From contig NZ_JAFEVL010000066.1 of NCBI RefSeq assembly GCF_016901135.1, positions 1 to 64,000 on the forward strand: a DNA stretch of 64,000 bases, written 5' to 3'. How positions within the stretch are numbered: the stretch's first letter is position 1; every line of letters begins with the position of its first letter. The DNA is from Martinezella lusitana (GTDB lineage Bacteria > Pseudomonadota > Alphaproteobacteria > Rhizobiales > Rhizobiaceae). Position numbers and translations under genes: made by a program. Below the pieces are notes generated by a model that did no database searches, had not been told where the DNA came from, and saw only the letters and a program-made list of their open reading frames with translations. Positions 55,674 to 63,301 of the stretch are shown here, one piece after another.

Positions 55674-56226
55674 TGGTCTCACTCCGGTACAAGGCCGCAA
55701 GCACCTTCAAAGCACGATGCAGTGCCACACGCACCGCACCTTCCGTCATCTGCAGCCGATCCGCCGTCTCCCGCACGCTGGTTCCCTCGACGGAAATCGA
55801 ACGCACGATCGTCTTCTGCGGATCCTTCAATTGTTCCAACATACGATCGACGTCTAACCGATCCAAGGCATCCGTCTGGTCTTCCGCCTCAAGGATATCG
55901 ATCACGTCATCGATCGGTACGCTCGTATGCCGTCCACGTCGCCTGAGACCGTCGATCAGCTTGTTGCGCACGATCGTCGATATCCACGGGCCGATCGGGC
56001 GCGATGCGTCCCAGGTTCCGCGCTTCAGATGGATGGTCAGCAGCACTTCCTGAACCACGTCCTCGGCCTCGCTTACCGGCGCGCCGAACTGTTCGCAACG
56101 CCGGCGCGCCATGGCGCGCAGATGCGGCGTCACTGCGGACAGAAAACGATGGTAGGCCTGCACGTCGCCGCTGATGGCGGCACGCATCCAGACTGCCCAT
56201 TGCTCTTCGCGCGCCGAATGACTCAC
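55660..56226 (-). CDS. sigF: ECF sigma factor (SigF type)
   Basis: A 188-residue group-4 sigma factor. Region 2 covers GDVQAYHRFLSAVTPHLR to VVQEVLLTIHLKR and PWISTIVRNKLIDGLRRRGR. Region 4 is ILEAEDQ... to VRETADRLQMTEGAVRVALHRALKVLAAL with the recognition helix. Pairing with an NrsF gene and a divergent bufferin operon is the arrangement known from Caulobacter, where SigF responds to heavy metals. GTG at 56226 follows GAGGAG. A GTAAC-N17-CGTA element just upstream suggests autoregulation. Confidence 0.88.
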   Translation of the reverse strand: MSHSAREEQWAVWMRAAISGDVQAYHRFLSAVTPHLRAMARRRCEQFGAPVSEAEDVVQEVLLTIHLKRGTWDASRPIGPWISTIVRNKLIDGLRRRGRHTSVPIDDVIDILEAEDQTDALDRLDVDRMLEQLKDPQKTIVRSISVEGTSVRETADRLQMTEGAVRVALHRALKVLAALYRSETSENR

Positions 56227-56239
56227 CCGACATCTCCTC

Positions 56240-56266
56240 TACGCAGGACCGCAGGCTTTCGTTACC
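56240..56266 (-). promoter_or_regulatory. Candidate ECF promoter for sigF-nrsF
   Basis: On the minus strand GGTAAC (56266-56261) is separated by 17 nt from CGTA (56243-56240). It matches the rightward element at 56393-56419 in both boxes and spacing. One difficulty is that the predicted start point lies inside or just after the ribosome binding site, leaving a very short leader. Confidence 0.5.
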
Positions 56267-56392
56267 GGCAACGGCCATTCTTTTTCAAGTCTTTTCGGCT
56301 TTTAGTCAAAAGCTGCCATGCGGCGGGCAGGTCGGCAAACATATAGCCGGCGCAGAATAATTCGGTGCCACTTAAAAAAATTTCGTACCGCC

Positions 56393-56419
56393 TGTAACAT
56401 CACCCCAGGAAGCTCCGTA
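56393..56419 (+). promoter_or_regulatory. Candidate ECF promoter for the bufferin operon
   Basis: TGTAAC (56393-56398), 17 nt, CGTA (56416-56419), about 50 bp before the first bufA start. The GTAAC-type -35 fits ECF sigma factors, and the same pair of boxes occurs on the other strand in front of sigF. Confidence 0.6.
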
Positions 56420-56469
56420 GACCTTGATGCAAGCCAATGACGGCTCGCACCCATCAAGGAGACAGTCCC

Positions 56470-56736
56470 ATGAAGAACAGCCTCATCACCCTGGCCATTG
56501 CCGGTTCGATCGCCTCAGCACTTGCCTCCGTCGCAGTTCCCGCCGCAGCTGCCGACACCAAGGAAAAATGCTATGGCGTCGCCCTCAAGGGTCAAAACGA
56601 TTGCGCTGCCGGCAAGCATGATTGCGCAGGCAAATCGACCATGAGCTATGATAAGATGTCCTTCAAGCTCGTTCCGACCGGCACCTGCACCTCCATGAAG
56701 ACCCCGAAGGGCCACGGCACGCTGACCCCGGCTTGA
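56470..56736 (+). CDS. bufA: Bufferin-type precursor peptide 1 (DUF2282)
   Basis: An 88-residue DUF2282 protein. A signal peptide covers about residues 1-28 (ends PAAAA). The core has four cysteines: Cys34 (KEKCYG), Cys45 (NDCAAG), Cys52 (HDCAGK) and Cys73 (TGTCTS). Established knowledge: in Caulobacter such proteins are copper-sequestering ribosomal peptides whose cysteines are modified by BufB/BufC and which act in the periplasm. AAGGAG precedes the ATG at 56470. It is the first gene of the operon. Confidence 0.88.
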   Translation: MKNSLITLAIAGSIASALASVAVPAAAADTKEKCYGVALKGQNDCAAGKHDCAGKSTMSYDKMSFKLVPTGTCTSMKTPKGHGTLTPA

Positions 56737-56783
56737 CCCTAACCCGGATCACCGATCCAATTACAGGATGTAAGGAGTTTGTC

Positions 56784-57068
56784 ATGAGCAAGATTTCCGC
56801 AGTCGCCTTGGCCGCGTCGGTCGCGACGGCAATAACATTGGTCGCCGGCGTCACCACCGCCGCGGCCGCCGACGCCAAGGAAAAATGCTACGGCGTCGCC
56901 CTGAAGGGCCAGAATGATTGCGCCGCCGGTCCGGGTACGACCTGCGCCGGTACATCGAAAGTCGATTATCAGCGCAACTCGTGGAAGCTCGTTCCCGCCG
57001 GAACCTGCGAAACGATGAAGACGCCGAACGGCCATGGCACCCTGATGCAGGGTCCGGCGCCCGTCTGA
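56784..57068 (+). CDS. bufA: Bufferin-type precursor peptide 2 (DUF2282)
   Basis: A 94-residue paralogue of the preceding gene, 47 bp downstream, with its own AAGGAG. The signal peptide runs to about residue 29 (TTAAAA). Cysteines at 35, 46, 54 and 75 match the first copy. The first core half (KEKCYGVALKGQNDCAAG) is identical in the two proteins, while the second loop is longer here (PGTTCAG against KHDCAG) and the C-terminus differs (MQGPAPV). The pair looks like a local duplication. Confidence 0.88.
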   Translation: MSKISAVALAASVATAITLVAGVTTAAAADAKEKCYGVALKGQNDCAAGPGTTCAGTSKVDYQRNSWKLVPAGTCETMKTPNGHGTLMQGPAPV

Positions 57069-57153
57069 CCCGAGCGCGGAAACGCAGGGCGGCGCACATT
57101 CCGCGCGCGCCGCCCTCCTTCCGAGATCAAGCATATCCAAACGGAGGCTTGCA

Positions 57154-58008
57154 ATGAAACCGTCAGAACTTCCCCGCCGCGCCGGCGTCGGCTTCAAGCC
57201 GGAACATTTCGCCGCCATAGATGCCGTAAGCCAGCCCATCGGCTTTTTCGAGGTCCATGCCGAAAACTACATGGGCGCCGGCGGTCCGCCGCACGCTCAG
57301 CTCGGCAAGCTGCGTCAGGACTATGCCCTATCCATTCATGGCGTTGGCCTTTCCATCGGCTCGATGCAGCCGCTCGATGCCGATCATCTCGCCCGCCTGA
57401 AGATCGTCTGCGACCGCTACGAACCGGAGAGCTTTTCCGAGCATCTCGCGTGGTCGAGCCACGACACGACCTTTCTCAACGATCTCCTGCCTTTGCCCTA
57501 TACCGAAGCGACCCTCGCCCAGGTTTGCGCCCATATCGATGAAGTGCAGACGCTGCTCGGCCGCCAGATGCTGCTCGAGAATCCGGCTACCTATCTGCTG
57601 TTTGAGGAAAGCACGATCGAGGAAGTCGATTTTCTTTACGAAATCGCTCGCCGTACCGGCTGCGGCCTGCTGCTCGACGTCAACAACGTCTTCGTGGCCG
57701 CCACCAATCACCGGCTGGATCCGCGCGATTACCTCAAACGTTTTCCGGTACAGTGGGTGCGCGAGATACATCTGAGCGGCCATTCGGAAACCACCGACGA
57801 TGCCGGCGCGCCGCTTCTGATCGACAGCCACGACACGCCGGTGAAGGATCCGGTCTGGGAACTCTACGAGGAGCTGATCACCCGCACAGGACCGATCGCC
57901 AGCCTGGTCGAGTGGGATAACGACGTCCCGGAATGGCCGGTTCTGAGGGCCGAGGCGGAGGCCGCCGGCGCCATCCTGCGGCGCGGCGCCGAACGCCGGG
58001 CGGCATGA
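57154..58008 (+). CDS. bufB: Multinuclear iron oxidase BufB (DUF692/MNIO)
   Basis: A 284-residue TIM-barrel enzyme of the DUF692 family (MNIO). FFEVHAENYMG, SIHGVGLSIG, SEHLAWSSHD, LENPATYL, LLLDVNNVFVA and REIHLSGH carry the His/Glu/Asp metal ligands of the family. MNIO enzymes oxidatively convert cysteines of the precursor to heterocycles. It acts with the DUF2063 partner encoded next. An AGG-rich site stands before the ATG at 57154. Confidence 0.93.
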   Translation: MKPSELPRRAGVGFKPEHFAAIDAVSQPIGFFEVHAENYMGAGGPPHAQLGKLRQDYALSIHGVGLSIGSMQPLDADHLARLKIVCDRYEPESFSEHLAWSSHDTTFLNDLLPLPYTEATLAQVCAHIDEVQTLLGRQMLLENPATYLLFEESTIEEVDFLYEIARRTGCGLLLDVNNVFVAATNHRLDPRDYLKRFPVQWVREIHLSGHSETTDDAGAPLLIDSHDTPVKDPVWELYEELITRTGPIASLVEWDNDVPEWPVLRAEAEAAGAILRRGAERRAA

Positions 58009-58017
58009 GGAGGAGTG

Positions 58018-58773
58018 ATGTCTCTCTCGACACAAACCGAATTCGCCGCAGCGCTTGTTGATCCCGACCGGTCCGTTCCTGAGGGCCTCGCGGCCTGGAA
58101 CGGCCCCCGTCCCGAGCGACGCTTCGGCGTCTACCGCAACAATGTCGCCATCGGCCTGATCGGCGCGCTCGCCTCGCGCTTTCCGGCCGCCGAAAAGATT
58201 GTCGGCGCGGAATTCTTCGCCGCCATGGCGCATGAATTCATCCGGCAGCATCCGCCTCAATCGCCGTTGCTGCTGGCTTATGGCGACGACTTTGCCGATT
58301 TCGTCGCGATATTCGAACCCGCGCGCGAAATTCCTTACCTGCCCGATGTCATCAGACTGGAGGCTGCGCGCGGCAGGGCCTATCACGCCGCCGACGCAAC
58401 ACCGCTCGACGCCGCCTTGCTGGCAACGGTCGAGCCGGAAGGGCTGGCAAGTTTAAGCTTCGTGCCGCACCCCTCCGCCTCGATCATTCGCTCGGCCTTT
58501 CCGGCGGTCACCATTTGGGCGATGAACGTCGGGGAGATCGAGCTGACGGACATAGAGGATTGGAGCGGCGAGGATGCGCTCGTCGTCCGCCCGCAGATGA
58601 CGGTGGAAGTACACCGCCTGCCGGTCGGTGGCGTCGCCTTTCTCGAAACGCTCGTTGCCGGCGGCGATCTGGGCAGCGCCTTCGAGACGGCTCTCGCTGA
58701 AACTGCGGACTTCGATCTTTCCGCCAACCTCGCCGGTGCGCTCGCGGCCGGCGCATTCTCAGCCATTCGCTGA
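58018..58773 (+). CDS. bufC: BufC partner protein (DUF2063)
   Basis: A 251-residue protein with an N-terminal DUF2063 domain: RRFGVYRNNVAIGLIGALASRFPAAEKIVG and the DxxRLEAARGRAYHA block. In known MNIO systems this protein delivers the precursor to the oxidase. GAGGAG lies 3-4 nt before the ATG at 58018, and the gap from bufB is only 9 bp, indicating tight coupling. Confidence 0.9.
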   Translation: MSLSTQTEFAAALVDPDRSVPEGLAAWNGPRPERRFGVYRNNVAIGLIGALASRFPAAEKIVGAEFFAAMAHEFIRQHPPQSPLLLAYGDDFADFVAIFEPAREIPYLPDVIRLEAARGRAYHAADATPLDAALLATVEPEGLASLSFVPHPSASIIRSAFPAVTIWAMNVGEIELTDIEDWSGEDALVVRPQMTVEVHRLPVGGVAFLETLVAGGDLGSAFETALAETADFDLSANLAGALAAGAFSAIR

Positions 58774-58791
58774 ACGCCAGGGAGAACCAAC

Positions 58792-59277
58792 ATGCAAGAC
58801 CAGATGATGACGGCCGCCATGGCCGAACGCGAAACCGTGCCGCAAAGGCTCCACGGCGCCCTCAGGCTTCTCGACCGCATTCCGCATGATCTGATCGCAC
58901 TCGTTGCGCGCCTGTCGATTGCCGCCGTCTTCTGGCAGTCCGGCCAGACCAAGGTGGAAGGCTGGCATGTGACCGATAATGCCGTCTATCTCTTCCAGAC
59001 GGAATACAAGCTGCCCTTCGTCGATCCCTGGATCGCCGCCCACATCGCCGCCTTCAGCGAGCATTTCTTTCCCTTTTTGCTGGTGATCGGCCTGGCCAGC
59101 CGGCTGTCGGCGCTGGCACTGCTCGGCATGACGCTTGTCATCGAGATATTCGTCTACCCCGACGCCTGGCCGACGCACGGCACATGGGCGACCTGCTTCC
59201 TGGTGATCATCGCCGGCGGTCCGGGCCGTATCGCGCTCGACCATTTTATCGCCAAGCGGTTCGGCCGGTCGTCATAA
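58792..59277 (+). CDS. DoxX family membrane protein
   Basis: A 161-residue DoxX-family inner-membrane protein with four segments. LVARLSIAAVFWQSGQTKVEGW is the typical first segment, and FFPFLLVIGLASRLSALALLGMTLVIEIFVYP the third. DoxX proteins close many bufferin operons; the role is unknown, with a redox or membrane-anchoring function suggested. It starts 18 bp after bufC with GGGAG upstream. Confidence 0.88.
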   Translation: MQDQMMTAAMAERETVPQRLHGALRLLDRIPHDLIALVARLSIAAVFWQSGQTKVEGWHVTDNAVYLFQTEYKLPFVDPWIAAHIAAFSEHFFPFLLVIGLASRLSALALLGMTLVIEIFVYPDAWPTHGTWATCFLVIIAGGPGRIALDHFIAKRFGRSS

Positions 59278-59291
59278 TGCCGAAACGACCA

Positions 59292-59321
59292 GGAGCGCCG
59301 GTTGTCGACGGACGGCGCTCC
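59292..59321. terminator. Hairpin between DoxX and PhyH-like genes
   Basis: GGAGCGCCG (59292-59300) and CGGCGCTCC (59313-59321) form a perfect 9-bp stem with a 12-nt loop, between convergent genes. No T-run is present, so termination efficiency is uncertain. Confidence 0.5.
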
Positions 59322-59352
59322 ATGATCTGGACAACTCAAGGCCGCCAGCAAC

Positions 59353-60309
59353 CTATCGCAGCACGGGTTCCCCATGGAAGCGGCGCTGCGATGGTCTCGA
59401 GACGCCGAAGCCGACTTCCATCATCAAACGCGGCTTCTGCGTGGGGACGGTGCCCATGTGAAAACCGAAGGGATCCTCGACAAAGCCGGAGCCGGCCTTT
59501 CCCGTCAGCGTGACAGCGCTCTCTTCTCCATAATAATCGAGCACTTCATCCGCGGGATGACCGACCAGCAGCGTCAGCTGATGTTTCATGCTGCGACGCC
59601 TGTGGCTGCCTTTGACGAAGACGTGCGGACCGGTGCCTTCATCCACGTCGACCAGGTTGAAGAAGAACTTCAGCATGCGCCAATCGTCGAGATCGAAATG
59701 ATATTTGTCGAGCGAAGCCATGCTTCTGTCCACTTCCGAAGCCTGCGTCGGAAAGCTCCACCAGATTCGCGTGGTAATCACCTTCGCCTGCCCGCCAAGA
59801 TATTGCCGGGCGACGTCGATCAGCAGCGGATCGCGTTGAACCGCGAGGACCGCATCGCAATCGAGCGAACGCTCGAAGAAATGCCCGCTGAGGATCGGAC
59901 GTCCGAAACGGGCTTCCGCCTCCGTGTGTTCGCCCGCGACGAATTCGAGCTTCCTGTTGAAATTGCCGAAGCAACGGGTGGTCTGGGCGAATTCTGTGAT
60001 CTCGCGATGAATGTGCTCCGGCAGCATCAGGCCGGAATGAAGCCCATCGGTTCGCAACGCATTGACGACAGCGCTGCGCTCCACCCCGGCGAACATGGAA
60101 GCGCCGGAAACGGGAAGCGTGACGGCTTGCCTGGTGGCGAACCAATGCATGCGCCGAAACGGCAATGTTCGCGCCAGCAGGAACATGGGCAACCAGGCTG
60201 GATTTTCCCGAAGATCGGTCAGGTAGGTGGGTATCCTAACAGCCATTCGCTTGAAGCGACCGCCTTGCCGGGCGATGGACTCCAAGTCTTTTGCCTGGGG
60301 ATTGTGCAT
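59353..60309 (-). CDS. Phytanoyl-CoA dioxygenase-like protein (PhyH superfamily)
   Basis: A 318-residue protein of unknown substrate. The H-x-D pair in KYHFDLDDW, the following FFFNLVDVDEGTGPHVFVKGSH and the distal GFHMGTVPTQKPRLMMEVGF (His plus Arg) form the iron/2-oxoglutarate site of the PhyH superfamily. The N-terminal 120 residues are basic and unlike known members. The ATG at 60309 is chosen for AAAGGATAG upstream; the longer frame adds 53 residues without a family match. It is convergent with the bufferin operon. It may be a hydroxylase in secondary or lipid metabolism. Confidence 0.75.
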   Translation of the reverse strand: MHNPQAKDLESIARQGGRFKRMAVRIPTYLTDLRENPAWLPMFLLARTLPFRRMHWFATRQAVTLPVSGASMFAGVERSAVVNALRTDGLHSGLMLPEHIHREITEFAQTTRCFGNFNRKLEFVAGEHTEAEARFGRPILSGHFFERSLDCDAVLAVQRDPLLIDVARQYLGGQAKVITTRIWWSFPTQASEVDRSMASLDKYHFDLDDWRMLKFFFNLVDVDEGTGPHVFVKGSHRRRSMKHQLTLLVGHPADEVLDYYGEESAVTLTGKAGSGFVEDPFGFHMGTVPTQKPRLMMEVGFGVSRPSQRRFHGEPVLR

Positions 60310-60513
60310 AGCTATCCTTTCCGCACATGTGCAAAAGCCACGCAACAGGCCCAACATCCTGTTGATGTAATTCTTTGAACATAAACATTTATTCGCTACA
60401 GCGGGGGTCTCTGCTGCACTGCGGCAAATAGAAGCCGACGGACCCCGGTCAAGGGGGCGGAAATTCACAATCTTGATTTAAATGGTAGAATTTTCCGCAT
60501 TGACACGCTGAGA

Positions 60514-60533
60514 TTTCGCAAACATTTGCGAAA
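60514..60533. promoter_or_regulatory. Operator-like palindrome
   Basis: TTTCGCAAA (60514-60522), CA, TTTGCGAAA (60525-60533), a perfect 9-bp inverted repeat with a 2-nt centre. It overlaps the region where a -10 box would fall for the TTGACA at 60500-60505, the arrangement expected of a repressor site. It lies about 205 bp before the PhyH-like start and 255 bp before DUF1003. Confidence 0.5.
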
Positions 60534-60711
60534 GCGCACGGAATGGTTGTTTCTCGCGCCCTCCGGTCCGAAAGCAGCGGAGGTCGATGCATGGACGAGA
60601 CATTTCATTTGCCGTTGCTTAGGACAATAGCGCTATTAAACACTTAGCAAGCGCACACTGAGCGCAGGATTGAGACCAGGCGGCAACACGGTTTGATGGC
60701 TGTTCCGATTT

Positions 60712-60730
60712 TAACAGTCTTCTAACAGTC
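60712..60730. promoter_or_regulatory. 11-nt-spaced direct repeat, Pho-box-like
   Basis: TAACAGTC at 60712-60719 and again at 60723-60730. On the minus strand this reads GACTGTTA twice with an 11-nt period, similar in form to the PhoB box (tandem CTGTCAT). It lies 60 bp upstream of the DUF1003 start. Moderate resemblance only. Confidence 0.35.
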
Positions 60731-60789
60731 ACAATCCTGTTCGCATTATTGGCTAAACGAGCGGAAAACGTGAAAGAGGGCCCCCGTAT

Positions 60790-61707
60790 ATGACAGAAAC
60801 GAAGACCGTTGACCCGGCGGACGGGATAGTCGACTTCGATGCCGGCGAAGGCGAAGCCGCAACCGTGGTGGAGATGGACGACTATACCAAAAGCCTCGCC
60901 CAGGCGAAGGCCAAGTCCGTCAAGCTCGTCGATGCCATCACCGGCCAGCCGCTGAAGAAGAAGGACGCCGTGCACGTCGATGACCTCCGCCCCTCGCTGG
61001 CGGATTTCATGCGGTTGAAACATCCCGCACTTCGCGCCGACGACTATATCAGCCGCAAGGCGATGGACGACTATCGCGCCCAGTATATCGCCGAGCTTTT
61101 GACTGACGAGCGCGGCGAGCTTTCGAACCTCGAGGACGAGGTCGTCGAAAGCCTGAAGACGCACGATACGCTGGCCGAAAACATCGAAGAGGATTACGAG
61201 GATCACCGCTCCATCGGCGACCGCATGGCCGACATCGTCGCGTCCTTCGGTGGCAGCTGGACCTTCATCATTTCCTTCTGTTTTTTCCTGGCCGTGTGGA
61301 TGGGCATCAATGCCCTCATGGGCGAAAACAAGGCCTTCGATGCCTATCCGTTCATTCTGCTGAACCTCATTCTTTCGACGATCGCTGCATTGCAGGCTCC
61401 GATCATCATGATGAGCCAGCGCCGACAGGAAGCAAAGGACCGGCTGCGCGCGCTCAACGACTACAAGGTCAACCTGAAAGCCGAACTCGAAATCCGCCAC
61501 CTGCATGAAAAGGTCGACCATCTCCTCAATCGCCAATGGGAGCGGCTCACCGAAATCCAGCAGATCCAGATTGAGATGATGCTGGAACAGGCCAAGGCCG
61601 CGACGCGCGCCATGAAGGCCAACAAGGCAGTGAAAGCCAAGACCAGTGCACTGAAGAGCCTCTTCGGCAAGGTCAAGGATCCCGAGCCGGACGATTCGCT
61701 GAACTGA
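60790..61707 (+). CDS. DUF1003 family membrane protein
   Basis: A 305-residue inner-membrane protein. A long acidic N-terminal region (about 1-150) precedes two membrane segments: SWTFIISFCFFLAVWMGIN and PFILLNLILSTIAALQAPII. MMSQRRQEAKDRLRALNDYKVNLKAELEI after the second segment is the DUF1003 signature, and a basic helical tail follows. Function unknown; a stress or ion-related role has been suggested for relatives. It stands alone and is convergent with the flavin-reductase-like gene. Confidence 0.85.
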   Translation: MTETKTVDPADGIVDFDAGEGEAATVVEMDDYTKSLAQAKAKSVKLVDAITGQPLKKKDAVHVDDLRPSLADFMRLKHPALRADDYISRKAMDDYRAQYIAELLTDERGELSNLEDEVVESLKTHDTLAENIEEDYEDHRSIGDRMADIVASFGGSWTFIISFCFFLAVWMGINALMGENKAFDAYPFILLNLILSTIAALQAPIIMMSQRRQEAKDRLRALNDYKVNLKAELEIRHLHEKVDHLLNRQWERLTEIQQIQIEMMLEQAKAATRAMKANKAVKAKTSALKSLFGKVKDPEPDDSLN

Positions 61708-61726
61708 CGCGACGAAGACCGAAGCG

Positions 61727-61752
61727 ACCATGGCCCTGCCCTCGGCCATGGT
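61727..61752. terminator. Hairpin downstream of DUF1003
   Basis: ACCATGGCC (61727-61735) and GGCCATGGT (61744-61752) form a perfect 9-bp stem with an 8-nt loop, 20 bp after the DUF1003 stop and between convergent genes. No T-run, so it may work in both directions weakly. Confidence 0.5.
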
Positions 61753-61835
61753 TGTGCCGGATAGCCGGCTATTCTCCAAAGTCGGTTCCTGCGGATCTCT
61801 ATCCCGCAAGATAGTCAACCCAAGCGCGGAACGCG

Positions 61836-62498
61836 TCACGCCTCCGCTTTGAACGTGCGGCCGAGATCCGGCCCGACGCCGAAATAGTGCCTGAACACGT
61901 AGAGAAGCGGGCTCCATCTCGTCGTATCAATATGATTGCTGCCCGGTATGACGACGCCCCTCTGTGCATGAACACGGATCACCTTCGCCTCGATGATCCG
62001 GAAAGCCTCGGGCCGGTCCGAGGGCCATTCGCCACCGGGTTCGTGCGACGCCATGATCTCGGCCTCGAATTGAATCGGGCACTCCGCTATGCGCAGCGGC
62101 CGGACAAGATCGGCAAACTGAGGGGTAAAGCCGGCGACATCGAACTTGTCGGATTCGAACCGGTATCCGATTTTCTCCTTGTGGGGAGGAACGGGATTGC
62201 GACCCGTCGTCGGAGCGATCGCCTCGATCTTCTGCCACAGATCCGGAGAGGGAAAATTCAACACCAGTTGCCGCTCGCGCATGGCGTTTTCCCCACCCTT
62301 GCTTGTCGATGTCAGGCCCAGAACGATGCGATCGAAGAGCGCCCAGGCCGACGACATGGGTGAGATATTCGTGGTGCCATCGGGATTGAGACTGGTAACC
62401 AGCACGACAGGCGTGCCGACATAGAGCACGCTGGGCTTGATGACGATATGCTCGCGATCGCTCTCCACGGACTTGGATAAGGCTGCGTTCATCAACAT
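61836..62498 (-). CDS. Flavin reductase-like FMN-binding protein
   Basis: A 220-residue split-barrel protein of the flavin reductase family. VLYVGTPVVLVTSLNPDGTTNISPMSSAWAL is the conserved FMN-binding entry and LTSTSKGGENAMRERQLVLNF the second block. AAAGGAG lies 8 nt before the ATG at 62498; a longer frame upstream lacks support. Relatives reduce flavins or act on small oxidised compounds; the substrate is unknown. A 24-bp operator-like inverted repeat lies about 50 bp upstream and an HxlR regulator gene precedes it on the same strand. Confidence 0.82.
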   Translation of the reverse strand: MLMNAALSKSVESDREHIVIKPSVLYVGTPVVLVTSLNPDGTTNISPMSSAWALFDRIVLGLTSTSKGGENAMRERQLVLNFPSPDLWQKIEAIAPTTGRNPVPPHKEKIGYRFESDKFDVAGFTPQFADLVRPLRIAECPIQFEAEIMASHEPGGEWPSDRPEAFRIIEAKVIRVHAQRGVVIPGSNHIDTTRWSPLLYVFRHYFGVGPDLGRTFKAEA

Positions 62499-62545
62499 TG
62501 CAAACTCTCCTTTGAGAGCCGCAGTGTAGCCGAAGAGAAGCATGA

Positions 62546-62569
62546 ATAGTTCGGTCGTGGCCGAACTAT
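62546..62569 (-). promoter_or_regulatory. Operator-like inverted repeat before the flavin-reductase gene
   Basis: ATAGTTCGG (62546-62554), six bases, CCGAACTAT (62561-62569), a perfect 9-bp inverted repeat. It is centred about 60 bp upstream of the start codon, a typical operator position. The binding regulator is unknown; the HxlR protein encoded next door is one candidate, although its own promoter carries a different repeat. Confidence 0.55.
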
Positions 62570-62714
62570 GGACATCAGAGAACAGATCGGCCGATGCGGG
62601 CGGCGGCAAACATTGCCGGGCCTTCCTCGCGCTTTTGCGTCGATGCGGTCTGACCGCCGCGTAGATCGAGGCGCTATTGCCGGCTAGCCATTTGCCGGCT
62701 TAGTTCTGTGTCTT

Positions 62715-63176
62715 TTACGTTCGAGCGAGACTGGGCGGTGGAAGCACCATGGTATCCTCCACGCTGAGCATGCGCCCGTCTTGCGCGCGCAGTTCCAGTC
62801 GTCGCACCGGCAGGCCAGTCTGCTTGTCGACCAGCATCACATGCGGCTCTTCCCGCTCGAAGAAGAATTCCTCTCCCCATTGGCGAAGCGCGACGAGAAG
62901 CGGAAACAGGCCGCGCCCCTTCTCGGTCAGCACATATTCCTGATAGGGACTGCCATCCGATGCCGGCACAGTCTCCATGATGCCGTGCGCGACGAGATTG
63001 CGCAGCCGGGCCGAAAGAATGTTCTTCGCGAGCCCCAGGCTCTTTTGGAATTCGCCGAAACGGCGCAGGCCGTCGAAGGCATCGCGGATGATCAGCAGCG
63101 ACCACCAGTCGCCGATCGCATCCAATGGCCGGGCAATTCCGCACATGGAATCCCTGTGACTTACTCTTTTAGCCAT
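62715..63176 (-). CDS. HxlR-family transcriptional regulator
   Basis: A 153-residue winged-helix regulator. CGIARPLDAIGDWWSLLIIRDAFDGLRRFGEFQKSLGLAKNILSARLRNLVAHGIM is the full HxlR DNA-binding domain, with a Cys at the usual N-terminal position that in some relatives senses thiol stress. YVLTEKGRGLFPLLVALRQWGEEF follows. The start at 63176 is chosen by family alignment; ATG at 63197 is an alternative. It is divergent from a dehalogenase-like hydrolase gene, with paired repeats in between. Confidence 0.88.
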   Translation of the reverse strand: MAKRVSHRDSMCGIARPLDAIGDWWSLLIIRDAFDGLRRFGEFQKSLGLAKNILSARLRNLVAHGIMETVPASDGSPYQEYVLTEKGRGLFPLLVALRQWGEEFFFEREEPHVMLVDKQTGLPVRRLELRAQDGRMLSVEDTMVLPPPSLART

Positions 63177-63265
63177 CGCGACCTGCCTGCGCTCCATTCC
63201 TGCATTCTGGTGATACCGCGCTGTAGGCATGCACAAGTGCCGCCACTACGCCTCACCAATATATC

Positions 63266-63285
63266 GGTTGCAAACTAAAACCACA
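63266..63285. promoter_or_regulatory. Repeat copy 1 between HxlR and hydrolase genes
   Basis: GGTTGCAAACTAAAACCACA, 19 of 20 bases identical to the copy at 63302-63321, with a 36-bp offset. Candidate binding site for the divergently encoded HxlR protein. Confidence 0.55.
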
Positions 63286-63301
63286 AGCGGTACGAAATAG
63301 T

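Larger units (their letters stand above)
60310..60789. other. Divergent region with two operator-like elements
   Basis: About 480 bp between the PhyH-like gene and the DUF1003 gene with no supportable coding sequence. It holds a 20-bp interrupted palindrome at 60514-60533, a TTGACA hexamer at 60500-60505 and an 11-nt-spaced direct repeat at 60712-60730. The elements are listed separately. Confidence 0.6.
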
